Origin: an uncultured Holdemanella sp.
GTDB lineage: Bacteria; Bacillota_I; Bacilli_A; Erysipelotrichales; Erysipelotrichaceae
Length of the DNA: 38,877 nt
Assembly (NCBI RefSeq): GCF_934772795.1
Contig: NZ_CAKVMR010000017.1
Location: 1-38,877 of the forward strand
Direction: 5' to 3'
The stretch's first letter is position 1. Every line of letters begins with the position of its first letter. A program made the position numbers and the translations under genes. The notes under the pieces were generated by a model that searched no databases, had not been told where the DNA came from, and was given only the letters and a program-made list of their open reading frames with translations. Shown piece after piece: positions 6,946 to 16,125 of this stretch.

Positions 6946-9010
6946 GTTTTTCAATAAAATCTTCTTGTTTTAAAGGCTTTGAATAATAGAAACCCTGAAT
7001 TTCATCACAATTCATTTCGATCAAACAATCCCTTTGTTCTTTACTTTCAACACCTTCGGCAACCACCTTCATATCAAGTCCATGACCTAAATCAATGGCT
7101 TGTTGCACAATTTTCTTTCCACGTGCTTGATGAATATAATCAATCAAACTCTTGTCTAATTTTACGGTACTAAAGTTCAATTCATTTAAAGATGTCAATG
7201 AAGAATATCCCGAACCAAAATCATCCATATGAAGCTTAAATCCTGCCTTCACTAATTGGTCTGTGATTTCAAGAATCTTCTCTGAATACAATGTCGCAGA
7301 TTCTGTTAATTCAATTGGAACACAATCAAATGGAATTTGTTTGTGCTTCACGATATCTACATAGCGATCCACTACATCACTAAAATGAATGCTGGCACGA
7401 GATAAGTTAACAGAAATTGGAACAATAGGAAGTTTATTTTCCATTCGCTCTTTTTGGAATTGACAAACACTCTCAAATACATATTCATCTAAATGAACAA
7501 CTAATCCATCACTTTCAAATAACGGTATAAAAGCTCCTGGTGAAATCAATGTACCATCTAATTTCTGCCAACGAACCAAAGCTTCTGCTCCTACAATATG
7601 TTCTGTCTGCACATCATATTTTGGTTGATAGTACACCTTGAATTCTTTATTCGCAATGGCTGATTTAAAATCATTTTCCATCTGTCTTTGCGCTAATTGT
7701 TTTTGATTCAACTCATTTGTATAGAAAGCTACATTGGTCTTGAAATCTTTGGAGATACTCTTTTCTGCCATTAATGCACGGTCACAAATAATTGGCATGG
7801 AAAGTGTTGTATCGACATCTTCATAAATACCCACCTTAATACGAATATTTGGGATTGGTGCTTCTTCTGCAATCTTATTTATATTCTTGTTGATTCTATC
7901 CACATCTAATTTTTCATTACAATGGAACAATCCTAATAATTGATCTCCTTCATAACGTGTCAATAAACCATTCTTTACATAATATCTAAAGGCATTTGAA
8001 AGGTAAACCAATACTTCATTTCCTTTCTTTGTGCCATATGTACCATTGATCAATTTAAAATCCGCAACATCTAGGATAACCACATGAAACTTTTCCTCAG
8101 TCATAAAATGTGTAAACGTTCTTGCATGATGATAAAAAGCCTGTCTTGTATATAGACCTGTCAATTCATCTTTTTCGATAGCTGCTAAAGTCACACTCGA
8201 TTCTCTAAGCTTGATCACACTATCGATTCGACTCTTCACAATTCGCGCATTATATGGCTTTGTGATAAAATCCACGGCCCCTAGACCTAAACACTTTAAT
8301 TCATCTTCCTGTGAGTTATTTCCAGTCGTCACAATAACTGGAACACTAGCTAGTAAGGAATCTGATTTTTGGCGAGTCAAGAACTCAAATCCATCACATA
8401 CAGGCATCACTACATCTAATAAAATAATGGATATTTCTTTGTAGTATTGCGACAATAATTGTAAGCCTTCTTCTCCATTGACAGCTTCAATCACATCATA
8501 ATCGTCTTCTAAAGTGACCTTTAAAATTTCGCGATTGATTTCATTATCTTCGACAATCAACACTTTTCGTTTAAAACCATTTGGTGTGATTGTATTATTA
8601 AACATATCTAAATTATTCCTACGAATATCTAAATCTTCATTCGCAAAACCAATGATGATTTGACTTAATCGATTATCTTCCATGACACGTCCAAAGTGTG
8701 AGTACATAAAATGAACTTCGGAATCGTTTTTAGATTGGTAATGAATATTAAAGTGTTCTGTTTTTTCTAACCTAGAAAATAAAGAGTTAAATGAAAGAGC
8801 CATTCGTAACATATCACGATTCTTTTCGTAAACACGTTCATCAATATATTGATTCATCGCATCATTATAATCTATGCATGATGAAAAACCAGGCAACTTC
8901 AACGTTTCCTTAAAAGCATGAATTTGTTGATCTTCACAATCCACAATATAGATGTTTTTAAATTCATCGCCTAGTATTTGATAAATGCGATTCGAATCAA
9001 AATCTTTCAT
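6935..9010 (-). CDS. Response regulator with degenerate GGDEF and intact EAL domain (c-di-GMP phosphodiesterase)
   Basis: From the ATG at 9010 (ribosome-binding site AGAAGAGG) the protein has 691 residues. Residues 1-140 form a PAS-like sensor region. Residues 147-270 are a receiver domain with phospho-acceptor Asp199 (LLDVVMP) and Lys251 (FITKPYN). Residues 280-435 are a GGDEF domain whose signature is EGDQL (354-358) instead of GGDEF, so it should not make c-di-GMP but might bind GTP. Residues 445-691 are an EAL domain with the usual catalytic set: EAL at 476-478, Asn535, Glu567, Asp596-Asp597, Lys617 and Glu652. It should hydrolyse c-di-GMP under control of phosphorylation. No cognate histidine kinase is in the window. 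An upstream in-frame ATG at 9046 lacks a ribosome-binding site. Confidence 0.93.
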   Translation of the reverse strand: MKDFDSNRIYQILGDEFKNIYIVDCEDQQIHAFKETLKLPGFSSCIDYNDAMNQYIDERVYEKNRDMLRMALSFNSLFSRLEKTEHFNIHYQSKNDSEVHFMYSHFGRVMEDNRLSQIIIGFANEDLDIRRNNLDMFNNTITPNGFKRKVLIVEDNEINREILKVTLEDDYDVIEAVNGEEGLQLLSQYYKEISIILLDVVMPVCDGFEFLTRQKSDSLLASVPVIVTTGNNSQEDELKCLGLGAVDFITKPYNARIVKSRIDSVIKLRESSVTLAAIEKDELTGLYTRQAFYHHARTFTHFMTEEKFHVVILDVADFKLINGTYGTKKGNEVLVYLSNAFRYYVKNGLLTRYEGDQLLGLFHCNEKLDVDRINKNINKIAEEAPIPNIRIKVGIYEDVDTTLSMPIICDRALMAEKSISKDFKTNVAFYTNELNQKQLAQRQMENDFKSAIANKEFKVYYQPKYDVQTEHIVGAEALVRWQKLDGTLISPGAFIPLFESDGLVVHLDEYVFESVCQFQKERMENKLPIVPISVNLSRASIHFSDVVDRYVDIVKHKQIPFDCVPIELTESATLYSEKILEITDQLVKAGFKLHMDDFGSGYSSLTSLNELNFSTVKLDKSLIDYIHQARGKKIVQQAIDLGHGLDMKVVAEGVESKEQRDCLIEMNCDEIQGFYYSKPLKQEDFIEKLRA

Positions 9011-9048
9011 AAAAACCTCTTCTAAAATAATATAACTTATATACAACT

Positions 9049-9077
9049 ATTATATAACCAAAACTTTCATTACGCAA
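9049..9077 (-). promoter_or_regulatory. Sigma-A promoter of the REC-GGDEF-EAL gene
   Basis: Minus strand TTGCGT, 17-bp spacer, TATAAT. The -10 is perfect and the predicted start is about 30 nt upstream of the ATG at 9010. Confidence 0.7.
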
Positions 9078-9090
9078 ACAACCAAGGAAA

Positions 9091-9117
9091 AGAAAAAAAG
9101 TGTCTTTTGACACTTTA
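9091..9117 (-). terminator. Terminator after yneF
   Basis: The minus strand reads AAAGTGTC, loop AAAA, GACACTTT, then a T-run (8-bp stem). It closes the parE-parC-DMT-yneF unit and lies just upstream of the next gene's promoter. Confidence 0.88.
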
Positions 9118-9120
9118 TCA

Positions 9121-9333
9121 TTATTTACGGTTTGCGTTTACCGATTTCATGATTTGACGAATCTGTGCTTCACTAGGTTTACGTCCCATTTGTAAGAACA
9201 TTGCACGAATCATCTTTTCATTAATTGGTGGATTTTCTTTAATTTCCTTTTCAAACTTCTTACGAGTGAAGTAGAAAGTAACCAAGCCACCAATGATGGC
9301 TCCCACAATCGTATATAAAATTGATGCACCCAT
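9121..9333 (-). CDS. yneF: YneF family protein (UPF0154)
   Basis: This is a 70-residue protein with one N-terminal membrane helix (about residues 4-22, ILYTIVGAIIGGLVTFYFT), followed by a basic stretch and a conserved soluble tail (NPPINEKMIRAMFLQMGRKPS). Length and sequence fit the UPF0154/YneF family, which is widespread in Bacilli and relatives and has no established function. It follows the DMT transporter gene by 20 bp and is the last gene before a strong terminator, so it is probably cotranscribed with parE-parC. Confidence 0.9.
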   Translation of the reverse strand: MGASILYTIVGAIIGGLVTFYFTRKKFEKEIKENPPINEKMIRAMFLQMGRKPSEAQIRQIMKSVNANRK

Positions 9334-9353
9334 GTTTTAGTCAACCTCACTAT

Positions 9354-10247
9354 CTACTCATCTATTCTACTATCTTTTTGGGGTTTTGACAATATAAATT
9401 GACCACTATATTCCGTTAAAATAACGGAAACAAAGATCAAAAGCCCCCCTAAAATCATAATTGGACTTTTCTCTTCATGCAACAATAAGAATCCAAATAC
9501 ATTCGCAAACAATGATTCTGTACATAAAAGTACACTCGCACTCGATGCGTCTGTATATTTTTGTGCCAAAGTCTGAAGCTGAAATGCCAAGAAAGTGGCC
9601 ACTAAAATCATGTAGGCACAACTCATATACGCATGCATAGTGATTGTTTGTGGTATTGTTTCTAACCTTAAAGCTAGCGGAATCGAAAGGATAGCCGCCA
9701 CACTCATTTGTACGGCATTGATCGCAATCGAATTGGAGTTTTCTGTCGCATACTCTAATGAGATGATGTGACACGCAAAGAAGAAGGCACATGCTAAAGA
9801 TAAGCTATCGCCAAAACTAAATGAGAAATATCCTTTAGATAAGCTTAGGCATGCAATTCCTACAAGACAAACAACACTTGCCGCAAGTTGACGATGGCTC
9901 GGTTTCTTTTTCCATAATAGCCATACAATATAGGGCACTAGGACAACATTGACAGCTGTTAAAAAGGCATTTTGACCTGTATTCGTTAAGAATAAGCCAA
10001 AGGTTTGAAACGCAAAAGCCAAGTACATTAGAATTCCTGAAATACTTCCACGAAATAAGGCTTCTTTAGAAACCTTTACGTGACTGACTAAACATACAAT
10101 AATACTAACGATGCTAGCGCCAATAAAACGAATCATTAAAACGGTAAAAGGATCAAATGTCTTTAATGCCGCATCCGTCGCAATAAAACCGCCACCCCAA
10201 ATGGCCGCAACTAAAAGACATACTAAATTAGCTTGTTGTTTACTCAT
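9354..10247 (-). CDS. DMT-superfamily (EamA) transporter
   Basis: This 297-residue membrane protein has about ten predicted spans arranged as two EamA repeats. The first repeat opens with AIWGGGFIATDAAL and the second with FFFACHIISLEYATENSNSIA. Family members move amino acids, nucleobases or other small metabolites, usually outward; the substrate here is unknown. Its ATG overlaps the parC stop codon by four bases (ATGA), so translation is probably coupled to parC. A transporter placed between parC and yneF is not a functional link I can explain, and co-transcription may be incidental. Confidence 0.88.
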   Translation of the reverse strand: MSKQQANLVCLLVAAIWGGGFIATDAALKTFDPFTVLMIRFIGASIVSIIVCLVSHVKVSKEALFRGSISGILMYLAFAFQTFGLFLTNTGQNAFLTAVNVVLVPYIVWLLWKKKPSHRQLAASVVCLVGIACLSLSKGYFSFSFGDSLSLACAFFFACHIISLEYATENSNSIAINAVQMSVAAILSIPLALRLETIPQTITMHAYMSCAYMILVATFLAFQLQTLAQKYTDASSASVLLCTESLFANVFGFLLLHEEKSPIMILGGLLIFVSVILTEYSGQFILSKPQKDSRIDE

Positions 10248-12727
10248 GCTTTTTCCTCATCAAATAAAGATGGCTGTTCAAAATCATCTTGTTTGACCCA
10301 AGAACCATCCGCAACATTTTCAAGTGGTGAGATCCACTCAAACTTGTCTACTTTGCCTAGTGGTGAAGAGAATGTAGATTGGGCATTCATCAAACTGATT
10401 TCTTTTGCCTCAAAGCGCATAATATCTTCTGCATAAATTTCAAATGGTGTATTTAAATCAACCATATGTACATTGAATATCACATTCGGATTGGACTTCA
10501 CTAACTTACAAATACGATTACCCTTAGCCGGACGATTCAATGGTGCAATCTCCATTTGTTTCATACGCTTTAAAGAAAGGGTTGTCGTAGAAACTAAGAC
10601 TTGTTCCTCACGATTTTGACTGACACAAATAGAAGCTACACAATCATCTTTTGATAGATTCATCGCCTTCACACCTTTGGATTTATTAGAAACCAAAGGA
10701 ATTTGTTCAACCGGATACATCAAGCCATAGCCTTGCTCACTAACTAGAATGACTTGATCATCTGGTTTATAAGATAAAGATACCGATATCATTTCATCCA
10801 TGGCACCAATCTTCATACAAGCCATTGTTTTATTGGAACGTGAAACTTCAAATTCTTTTAATTCAGTACGCTTGATCATACCATGACGACTTGCACTTAT
10901 GACATGAACTCCTGTTTTAAAAGAATCCAATACATAGGCTGCGATAATTTTTTCACTTGAATCCATCTTAATATAATTTGAGATATGACCTCCCAAATCT
11001 TTCCATTTTGCCTCTTCAATCTGATAAACCGGAATATATCCATATGTACCTCGGTTTGTGAAGAAAACTAATGTCTGTAATGTATGACTTACACCGTAAC
11101 ATACTAATGAATCTGTATCTTTTCTTTGTGTCATAGATTCACTAGAGGCATTATAGCTTCTCATAGATACACGCTTGATATAGCCATCACGAGTTACCGT
11201 AATCATGCATTCTTCTTTGGAGATCATGGCCTTTTCATCAATTACGATTTCTTTCACTTCATGTACAATATCTGAAAGACGAGGTGTATTGAATTCTTCA
11301 TTCACCTTTTCTAATTCTTCCACCATGACTTTATGCAATTCAGATTTATCACTAATAATCTTCTCTAATTCAGCAATATCACTTTGTAGTTGTTTGAATT
11401 CTGCCTTTAATTCTTTAACATCTGTATTTGTTAAACGATATAAACGCATTACGACAATGGCTTCGGCTTGTTTTTCAGTAAAGTCAAAACGCTCAATCAA
11501 ATTCTTTTTGGCATGTGCCTTATCTTTTGATTTACGAATGATATGAATGATCTCATCCATGACACTTACAGCTTTGATCAAACCTTCTAATATGTGTGCA
11601 CGATCTTTTTTGGAAGCTAAATCATATTTACTTCTACGAATCACTACATCTTCTCTGTGGTTGATAAAGGCATCTAACATCATGGCTAAAGACATTTGCA
11701 CGGGTGCCTTATTCACGATTGCGATAACGTTGTAGTTGTATGATATTTGAAGATCTGTATTTTTATATAAATAGTTTAAAATCTGTTCATCATTACTATC
11801 TTTTTTAAGATCCACCACAATTCTTAATCCCGTACGATCACTTTCGTCACGCACATCTAAAATGCCATCGATTTTTTTATTTAAACGAATCTCATCAATT
11901 TTCTTTACCAAATTCGATTTGATGACTTCATAAGGAATCTCATGAATCACAATCTGTTTGATTGTACGTGTTGGTACAATTTCTACTTTAGAACGAATTA
12001 AAATACGTCCTCGACCCGTTTGAAAGGCTTGTTTGATTCCATCAAGCCCCATCACGATGCCGCCTGTAGGAAAGTCAGGCCCTTTCACAAACTGCATCAA
12101 TTCTTCTAATGAACAATCGGGGTGTGAAATACGATAAATACTTGCTTGAACGACCTCATTCAAATTGTGAGGAGGAATATTTGTGGCATATCCAGCCGCA
12201 ATTCCTGTAATACCATTGACTAATAAGTTAGGAAAACGGGCTGGAAGTACAGTGGGTTCCATCTTTTCATCGGAAAAGTTGGGTGCCCATTCCACTGTAT
12301 CTTTATCAATGTCCTGCAACAAGAAATCACTGATTTTGGCTAAACGCGCTTCTGTATAACGCATCGCAGCCGCTGGATCATCATCGATAGATCCATTATT
12401 TCCCTGCATATCAATTAAAGGATTGGTAATCTTCCAATTTTGCGACATACGAACCATCGCATCATATACGGAGCTATCGCCATGAGGGTGATAGTTACCA
12501 ATAACGTTACCGACTGTTTTTGCAGATTTATGATATGGCTTATTATAAGTATTCCCATCTTCATACATCGCATATAAAATACGTCTTTGTACTGGCTTTA
12601 AGCCATCTCTTGCATCTGGTAAAGCACGTTCTTGAATAATATATTTAGAATATCTGGCGAAACGATCCGCCATGATATCTTCTAAAGAATTCTTTAAAAC
12701 ATTATGTTTTACTTCTTTTTCTTTCAC
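10244..12727 (-). CDS. parC: DNA topoisomerase IV subunit A
   Basis: ParC is the breakage-reunion subunit of topoisomerase IV, which separates daughter chromosomes. The 827-residue protein has the catalytic tyrosine at 124 (AAMRYTEARL) and the ParC-type segment GNYHPHGDSSVYDAMVRMSQ. The quinolone-resistance positions carry Ser85 and Asp89, the unmutated residues by analogy with pneumococcal Ser79 and Asp83. The C-terminal half is the DNA-wrapping beta-propeller. The start is GTG at 12727, with GGAGG seven bases upstream, and it overlaps the parE stop (GTGA). GyrA is excluded because the partner gene and the signature around GNNGSID are of ParC type and no GyrA-box motif was noticed. Confidence 0.95.
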   Translation of the reverse strand: MKEKEVKHNVLKNSLEDIMADRFARYSKYIIQERALPDARDGLKPVQRRILYAMYEDGNTYNKPYHKSAKTVGNVIGNYHPHGDSSVYDAMVRMSQNWKITNPLIDMQGNNGSIDDDPAAAMRYTEARLAKISDFLLQDIDKDTVEWAPNFSDEKMEPTVLPARFPNLLVNGITGIAAGYATNIPPHNLNEVVQASIYRISHPDCSLEELMQFVKGPDFPTGGIVMGLDGIKQAFQTGRGRILIRSKVEIVPTRTIKQIVIHEIPYEVIKSNLVKKIDEIRLNKKIDGILDVRDESDRTGLRIVVDLKKDSNDEQILNYLYKNTDLQISYNYNVIAIVNKAPVQMSLAMMLDAFINHREDVVIRRSKYDLASKKDRAHILEGLIKAVSVMDEIIHIIRKSKDKAHAKKNLIERFDFTEKQAEAIVVMRLYRLTNTDVKELKAEFKQLQSDIAELEKIISDKSELHKVMVEELEKVNEEFNTPRLSDIVHEVKEIVIDEKAMISKEECMITVTRDGYIKRVSMRSYNASSESMTQRKDTDSLVCYGVSHTLQTLVFFTNRGTYGYIPVYQIEEAKWKDLGGHISNYIKMDSSEKIIAAYVLDSFKTGVHVISASRHGMIKRTELKEFEVSRSNKTMACMKIGAMDEMISVSLSYKPDDQVILVSEQGYGLMYPVEQIPLVSNKSKGVKAMNLSKDDCVASICVSQNREEQVLVSTTTLSLKRMKQMEIAPLNRPAKGNRICKLVKSNPNVIFNVHMVDLNTPFEIYAEDIMRFEAKEISLMNAQSTFSSPLGKVDKFEWISPLENVADGSWVKQDDFEQPSLFDEEKA

Positions 12728-14649
12728 GCATTTACCTCCTTATAATCATCTTCTAGAGTAAATACGACATTGTCTTCGATCCAGTTACGACGAAGCTCTG
12801 CCTTATCTCCCATTAATTCAGTCACTCTTTTTTCGGCCATCATCGCATTTTCAATGGTCACACAAAGTAAAGTTCTTGATTCAGGATTCATTGTAGTATC
12901 CCAAAGCTGAGTGGCATTCATTTCACCAAGACCTTTATATCGTGTAATAGTGTAGCCATTTTTTAATTCGGCTTTTTTCTCATCTAATTCTTCATTTGTA
13001 TATAAATAGTATTCTTTACCAGCCTTGGCAATACGATATAGTGGTGGCAAGGCAATATACAACATTTCATGCGTAATCAAATCGCGCATATAACGATAGA
13101 AGAATGTCAACAATAAGTTTTGAATGTGAGCTCCATCATCATCGGCATCGGTCATGATAATGACTTTATAGTAGTTTGAATCTTCAGCCGTAAAGTTTGC
13201 GCCTACACCAGCACCTAGGGCATGGATAATAGTATTTAATTCTTCATTCTTTTCAATGGCTTCAAGACTTGCCTTTTCTGTATTCAACACTTTACCACGC
13301 AAAGGAAGAATCGCTTGGTATTTTGAATCACGACCCTGTTTTGCGGAACCTCCCGCAGAATCTCCTTCGACTAAGTATAATTCTTTTCTTCTGGCATCCT
13401 TACTTTGGGCCGATGCCAACTTTCCAGATAACACGCGTTCTGAACGATTCTTTCCTTTTCCATTACGAATATCGGCACGCGCTTTACGAGCTGCATTACG
13501 AGCTTGAGCTGCCTTAATGATTTTACGCACTAAGGCATTGGCAATCTCTTTATTTTCTTCCAAGAAGTAACGAAGGTTTTCCGATACCACAGTTTCTGTA
13601 GCTGGCTTAGCTTCTGGTGTACCTAACTTTTCTTTGGTCTGTCCTTCAAATTGTAGATAATCTTCTGGAATTGTCAGATTGATGACCAATGTCAAACCTT
13701 CTCTGACATCATTTCCATCAAATCCTTTATCTTTTTCTTTTAAGAAACCATTCTTACGAGCATATTCATTAAAGACTTTCGTAAAAGCTTGTTTCGCACC
13801 TGTTTCATGCGATCCACCATCGCGCGTACGAACCATATTGGTAAATGAGAAAATGTTTTCTTGATATTCATCTGTATATTGGAAACATCCTTCTACAATG
13901 ATCTGGTTACTTTCGCCTCTAAAGCTAATTGGATCGTGCATTGGCGTATGATCTTGATTCACTTCTTCAATAAAGGCTTTTAATCCATCTTCATATTGGT
14001 AAACCACTTCTTTTTCTTCTTTACGCTTGTCGCGTACGATCATTTTTAACCCTTTTAGTAAGAAAGCATCCTCTTGGGCTCTTTCACAAATGGTTGAATA
14101 TGAAAAGTGAACCGATTTAAAAATAGATGGATCAGGTTTAAAGGAAACAATACTTCCGGTATGATTGGTTTTCCCTACTTTTTCAAGCTTTCCAATCTTA
14201 CTTCCCCCATCTTCAAAAGTCATACTCCATACATCTTTTCCATCATGTACCATAACTTTACACCATGTACAAAGTGCATTCACAACACTTGCACCTACAC
14301 CGTGTAGTCCTCCAGCACTTGTATAGCCTCCATGACTTGTAAATTTACCACCCGCATGTAGAATGGTAAAAATAACTTGAAGAGTACTTACCCCTGATTT
14401 ATGTTTTCCAACAGGCATTCCTCGCCCGTGGTCTTCTACTGTAACACTGCCATCTTTTTCGAGTGTAATTGTGATTTCATCACCATAGCCATTTAAAGCT
14501 TCATCAATCGCATTATCAACAATTTCCCATACTAGATGATGCAGACCTTTTGAATCGGTAGATCCGATATACATTCCTGGACGCTTTCTAACGGCATCCA
14601 AACCTTCTAAAATAACGATACTACTTTCATCATATTGTTGTTTTGGCAT
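12724..14649 (-). CDS. parE: DNA topoisomerase IV subunit B
   Basis: ParE is the ATPase subunit of topoisomerase IV. The 641-residue protein has the GHKL ATP-binding motifs (EIVDNAIDEAL, DHGRGMPVG, GGLHGVGASVVNAL) in the first 130 residues, the transducer domain, and the TOPRIM domain with LVEGDSAGGSAKQGRD and TDADDDGAHI, which bind DNA-cleavage metal ions. I use the ATG at 14649 (MPKQQYDESS) because AGTAGGGA lies just upstream; the longer version begins with TTG at 14667. It is transcribed divergently from plsY, with the fic gene in between, and is translationally coupled to parC. Confidence 0.95.
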   Translation of the reverse strand: MPKQQYDESSIVILEGLDAVRKRPGMYIGSTDSKGLHHLVWEIVDNAIDEALNGYGDEITITLEKDGSVTVEDHGRGMPVGKHKSGVSTLQVIFTILHAGGKFTSHGGYTSAGGLHGVGASVVNALCTWCKVMVHDGKDVWSMTFEDGGSKIGKLEKVGKTNHTGSIVSFKPDPSIFKSVHFSYSTICERAQEDAFLLKGLKMIVRDKRKEEKEVVYQYEDGLKAFIEEVNQDHTPMHDPISFRGESNQIIVEGCFQYTDEYQENIFSFTNMVRTRDGGSHETGAKQAFTKVFNEYARKNGFLKEKDKGFDGNDVREGLTLVINLTIPEDYLQFEGQTKEKLGTPEAKPATETVVSENLRYFLEENKEIANALVRKIIKAAQARNAARKARADIRNGKGKNRSERVLSGKLASAQSKDARRKELYLVEGDSAGGSAKQGRDSKYQAILPLRGKVLNTEKASLEAIEKNEELNTIIHALGAGVGANFTAEDSNYYKVIIMTDADDDGAHIQNLLLTFFYRYMRDLITHEMLYIALPPLYRIAKAGKEYYLYTNEELDEKKAELKNGYTITRYKGLGEMNATQLWDTTMNPESRTLLCVTIENAMMAEKRVTELMGDKAELRRNWIEDNVVFTLEDDYKEVNA

Positions 14650-14752
14650 ACTATCCCTACTTTCCAACGTAATCTTTATTATATCAACAAATCAAAAAAA
14701 GTGCACATAAATTCCTGTTAAAACACTTTGAATATACACTATTCATGTCCAA

Positions 14753-14775
14753 TTAAAAAGGTGTTTAGCACACCT
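14753..14775 (-). terminator. Terminator after the fic gene
   Basis: Minus strand AGGTGT, loop GCTAA, ACACCT, then TTTTTAATT. The six-pair stem overlaps the last codons and stop of fic. Confidence 0.7.
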
Positions 14776-15931
14776 CATTCTTAAACTTATATTTACCTTT
14801 ACCCTGCCCTGTAACAGGTTCAATTATCCCAGCTTCTAACAATTTAGAAATCAAGTTAGATACAGCTGAACTCTTTAGCCCAACTAATTCCATCATATCA
14901 CTTCTACCAAATACTCGATTATACCCATATTCATCAAATAGAATTTCAATATGATGAACTGTTCGTTTACTAAACTTTAAACTTCCAATGTCCACTTTTT
15001 TGGTTTCAATGTCCACTTTTTTAGTTTCAATGTCCACCTTTTTGGTTTCAATGTCCACTTTTTCAGTTTCAATGTCCACCTTTTCGGTTTCAATGTTCAC
15101 TTTTTCTGAAAAATATCCACTTATATGCATTGTACGATTTCGAAGTTCATTCTTTTCATCCAATAATAGATTTCTAAGAAATAATTCTAAATATTCTGTT
15201 GTTTCATGAATATTTTTTTGTAGATTCGTATAATTTGCTCGAACAAGTGCATTTCTAAAATACCAAGCATTTTCTGCAAAAATATCATTTGTCACATTAA
15301 AACCAAGTGTACGTAAATATTTTATGAAAAAGACAGCCGTTGTCCTTGTGTTCCCTTCTTCAAATACATGAATTTGCCAAAGTCTTGAAATAAACAAGGC
15401 AAGATGATGAATAATTTCATCCATCATTAAATTTTTGTAACTAAATTCCTTTTCTTGAGAAAAATCATATTCTAAAGTGGCTTTTAATTGTGAAGCACTT
15501 CCATATACAACTGTAGCACCATCCAGTACCCATTCCTTCTTTGTGATATTATATGTTCTCATTTTACCTGCATGGTTATACATACCTTTGAAAAGTTTCT
15601 TGTGGATAGAAAGATATTCTAAAGGCGAAAATGAAAATGCTGTCTCTGATAATATTTGAGCAATACGCGAAGCTACTTTATCAGCCTCCTCAGTACGATC
15701 ATCATCAGAAGTACTTGCAGGGCTTTCTTCATAATAAGTATCAATCAGGTTTTGCGCTTCTTTCAACGTAATCTTACCTTCAATATTCTTTATTGCAGTA
15801 TCGATTAAATAGCTAGATGGCTTTAGACCATCTACAGCCTGAAGACCAATTGCCGTGCTCCAAACATATCCTCGATTCACAGTATCTAACTCTGATTCTT
15901 TAATATATTCTTTAAAAGGATCTCTTTCCAT
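14765..15931 (-). CDS. Fic-family protein with C-terminal winged helix and heptapeptide repeat linker
   Basis: The 388-residue protein has a Fic core (about 95-255) with the active-site motif HVFEEGNTR (188-196), a variant of HxFx(D/E)GNxR. His188, the acidic residue, Gly, Asn and Arg are kept, so transfer of AMP or another phosphate-containing group to a protein hydroxyl is plausible. Residues 22-55 (WSTAIGLQAVDGLKPS) look like a built-in VbhA-type antitoxin helix, but the inhibitory S/TxxxE motif reads LQAVD, so autoinhibition may be weak or different. Residues 277-318 are six copies of KVDIETK, then a winged helix (about 325-388). The start has a perfect AAAGGAGG site. It is inserted between the divergent parE and plsY and has its own terminator. 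Confidence 0.9.
   Translation of the reverse strand: MERDPFKEYIKESELDTVNRGYVWSTAIGLQAVDGLKPSSYLIDTAIKNIEGKITLKEAQNLIDTYYEESPASTSDDDRTEEADKVASRIAQILSETAFSFSPLEYLSIHKKLFKGMYNHAGKMRTYNITKKEWVLDGATVVYGSASQLKATLEYDFSQEKEFSYKNLMMDEIIHHLALFISRLWQIHVFEEGNTRTTAVFFIKYLRTLGFNVTNDIFAENAWYFRNALVRANYTNLQKNIHETTEYLELFLRNLLLDEKNELRNRTMHISGYFSEKVNIETEKVDIETEKVDIETKKVDIETKKVDIETKKVDIGSLKFSKRTVHHIEILFDEYGYNRVFGRSDMMELVGLKSSAVSNLISKLLEAGIIEPVTGQGKGKYKFKNEVC
14986..15111 (-). repeat. Six 21-bp tandem repeats inside fic
   Basis: Units begin exactly every 21 bp at 14986, 15007, 15028, 15049, 15070 and 15091. On the plus strand each resembles caatgtccac followed by a T-rich part and ggttt. On the coding strand they encode KVDIETK/E heptads. 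The outer copies have diverged most, and the central ones are nearly identical. Because the unit is a multiple of three, gain or loss changes linker length without breaking the frame. Confidence 0.95.
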
Positions 15932-16077
15932 TTCAACGCCTCCTTTCTAATACACACCATATATTTTAACATATTTTTGAATTGAAAATCCTTTATATTT
16001 CTCCTGTCTATACTAGATCAGTATATATTTAATATCCACATTATTTATGTCAAATTATTATTTTTTATATCCAATTC

Positions 16078-16106
16078 TCGACTAAGTGGATCAAAACTGC
16101 TAAAAT
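16078..16106 (+). promoter_or_regulatory. Promoter of plsY
   Basis: TCGACT, 17-bp spacer, TAAAAT, about 20 bp before the plsY start codon. The -35 and -10 are moderate matches and the spacing is ideal. The rest of the 15932-16125 gap is AT-rich and I see no gene in it. Confidence 0.5.
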
Positions 16107-16125
16107 AAATTCCGAGGTGGAAGAG

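Noticed and set aside
10244..14649. Gyrase (gyrA/gyrB) rather than topoisomerase IV
   Set aside because: The HPHGDSSVYDAMVRMSQ and GNNGSID segments, the overlapping B-then-A order and the plsY neighbour fit ParE/ParC.
14986..15111. CRISPR-like array
   Set aside because: The 21-bp units are directly adjacent without spacers and are codon-aligned inside fic.
14988..15209. Plus-strand open frame with MSTFLVS repeats
   Set aside because: It is the antisense shadow of the fic repeat tract; no ribosome-binding site or promoter.
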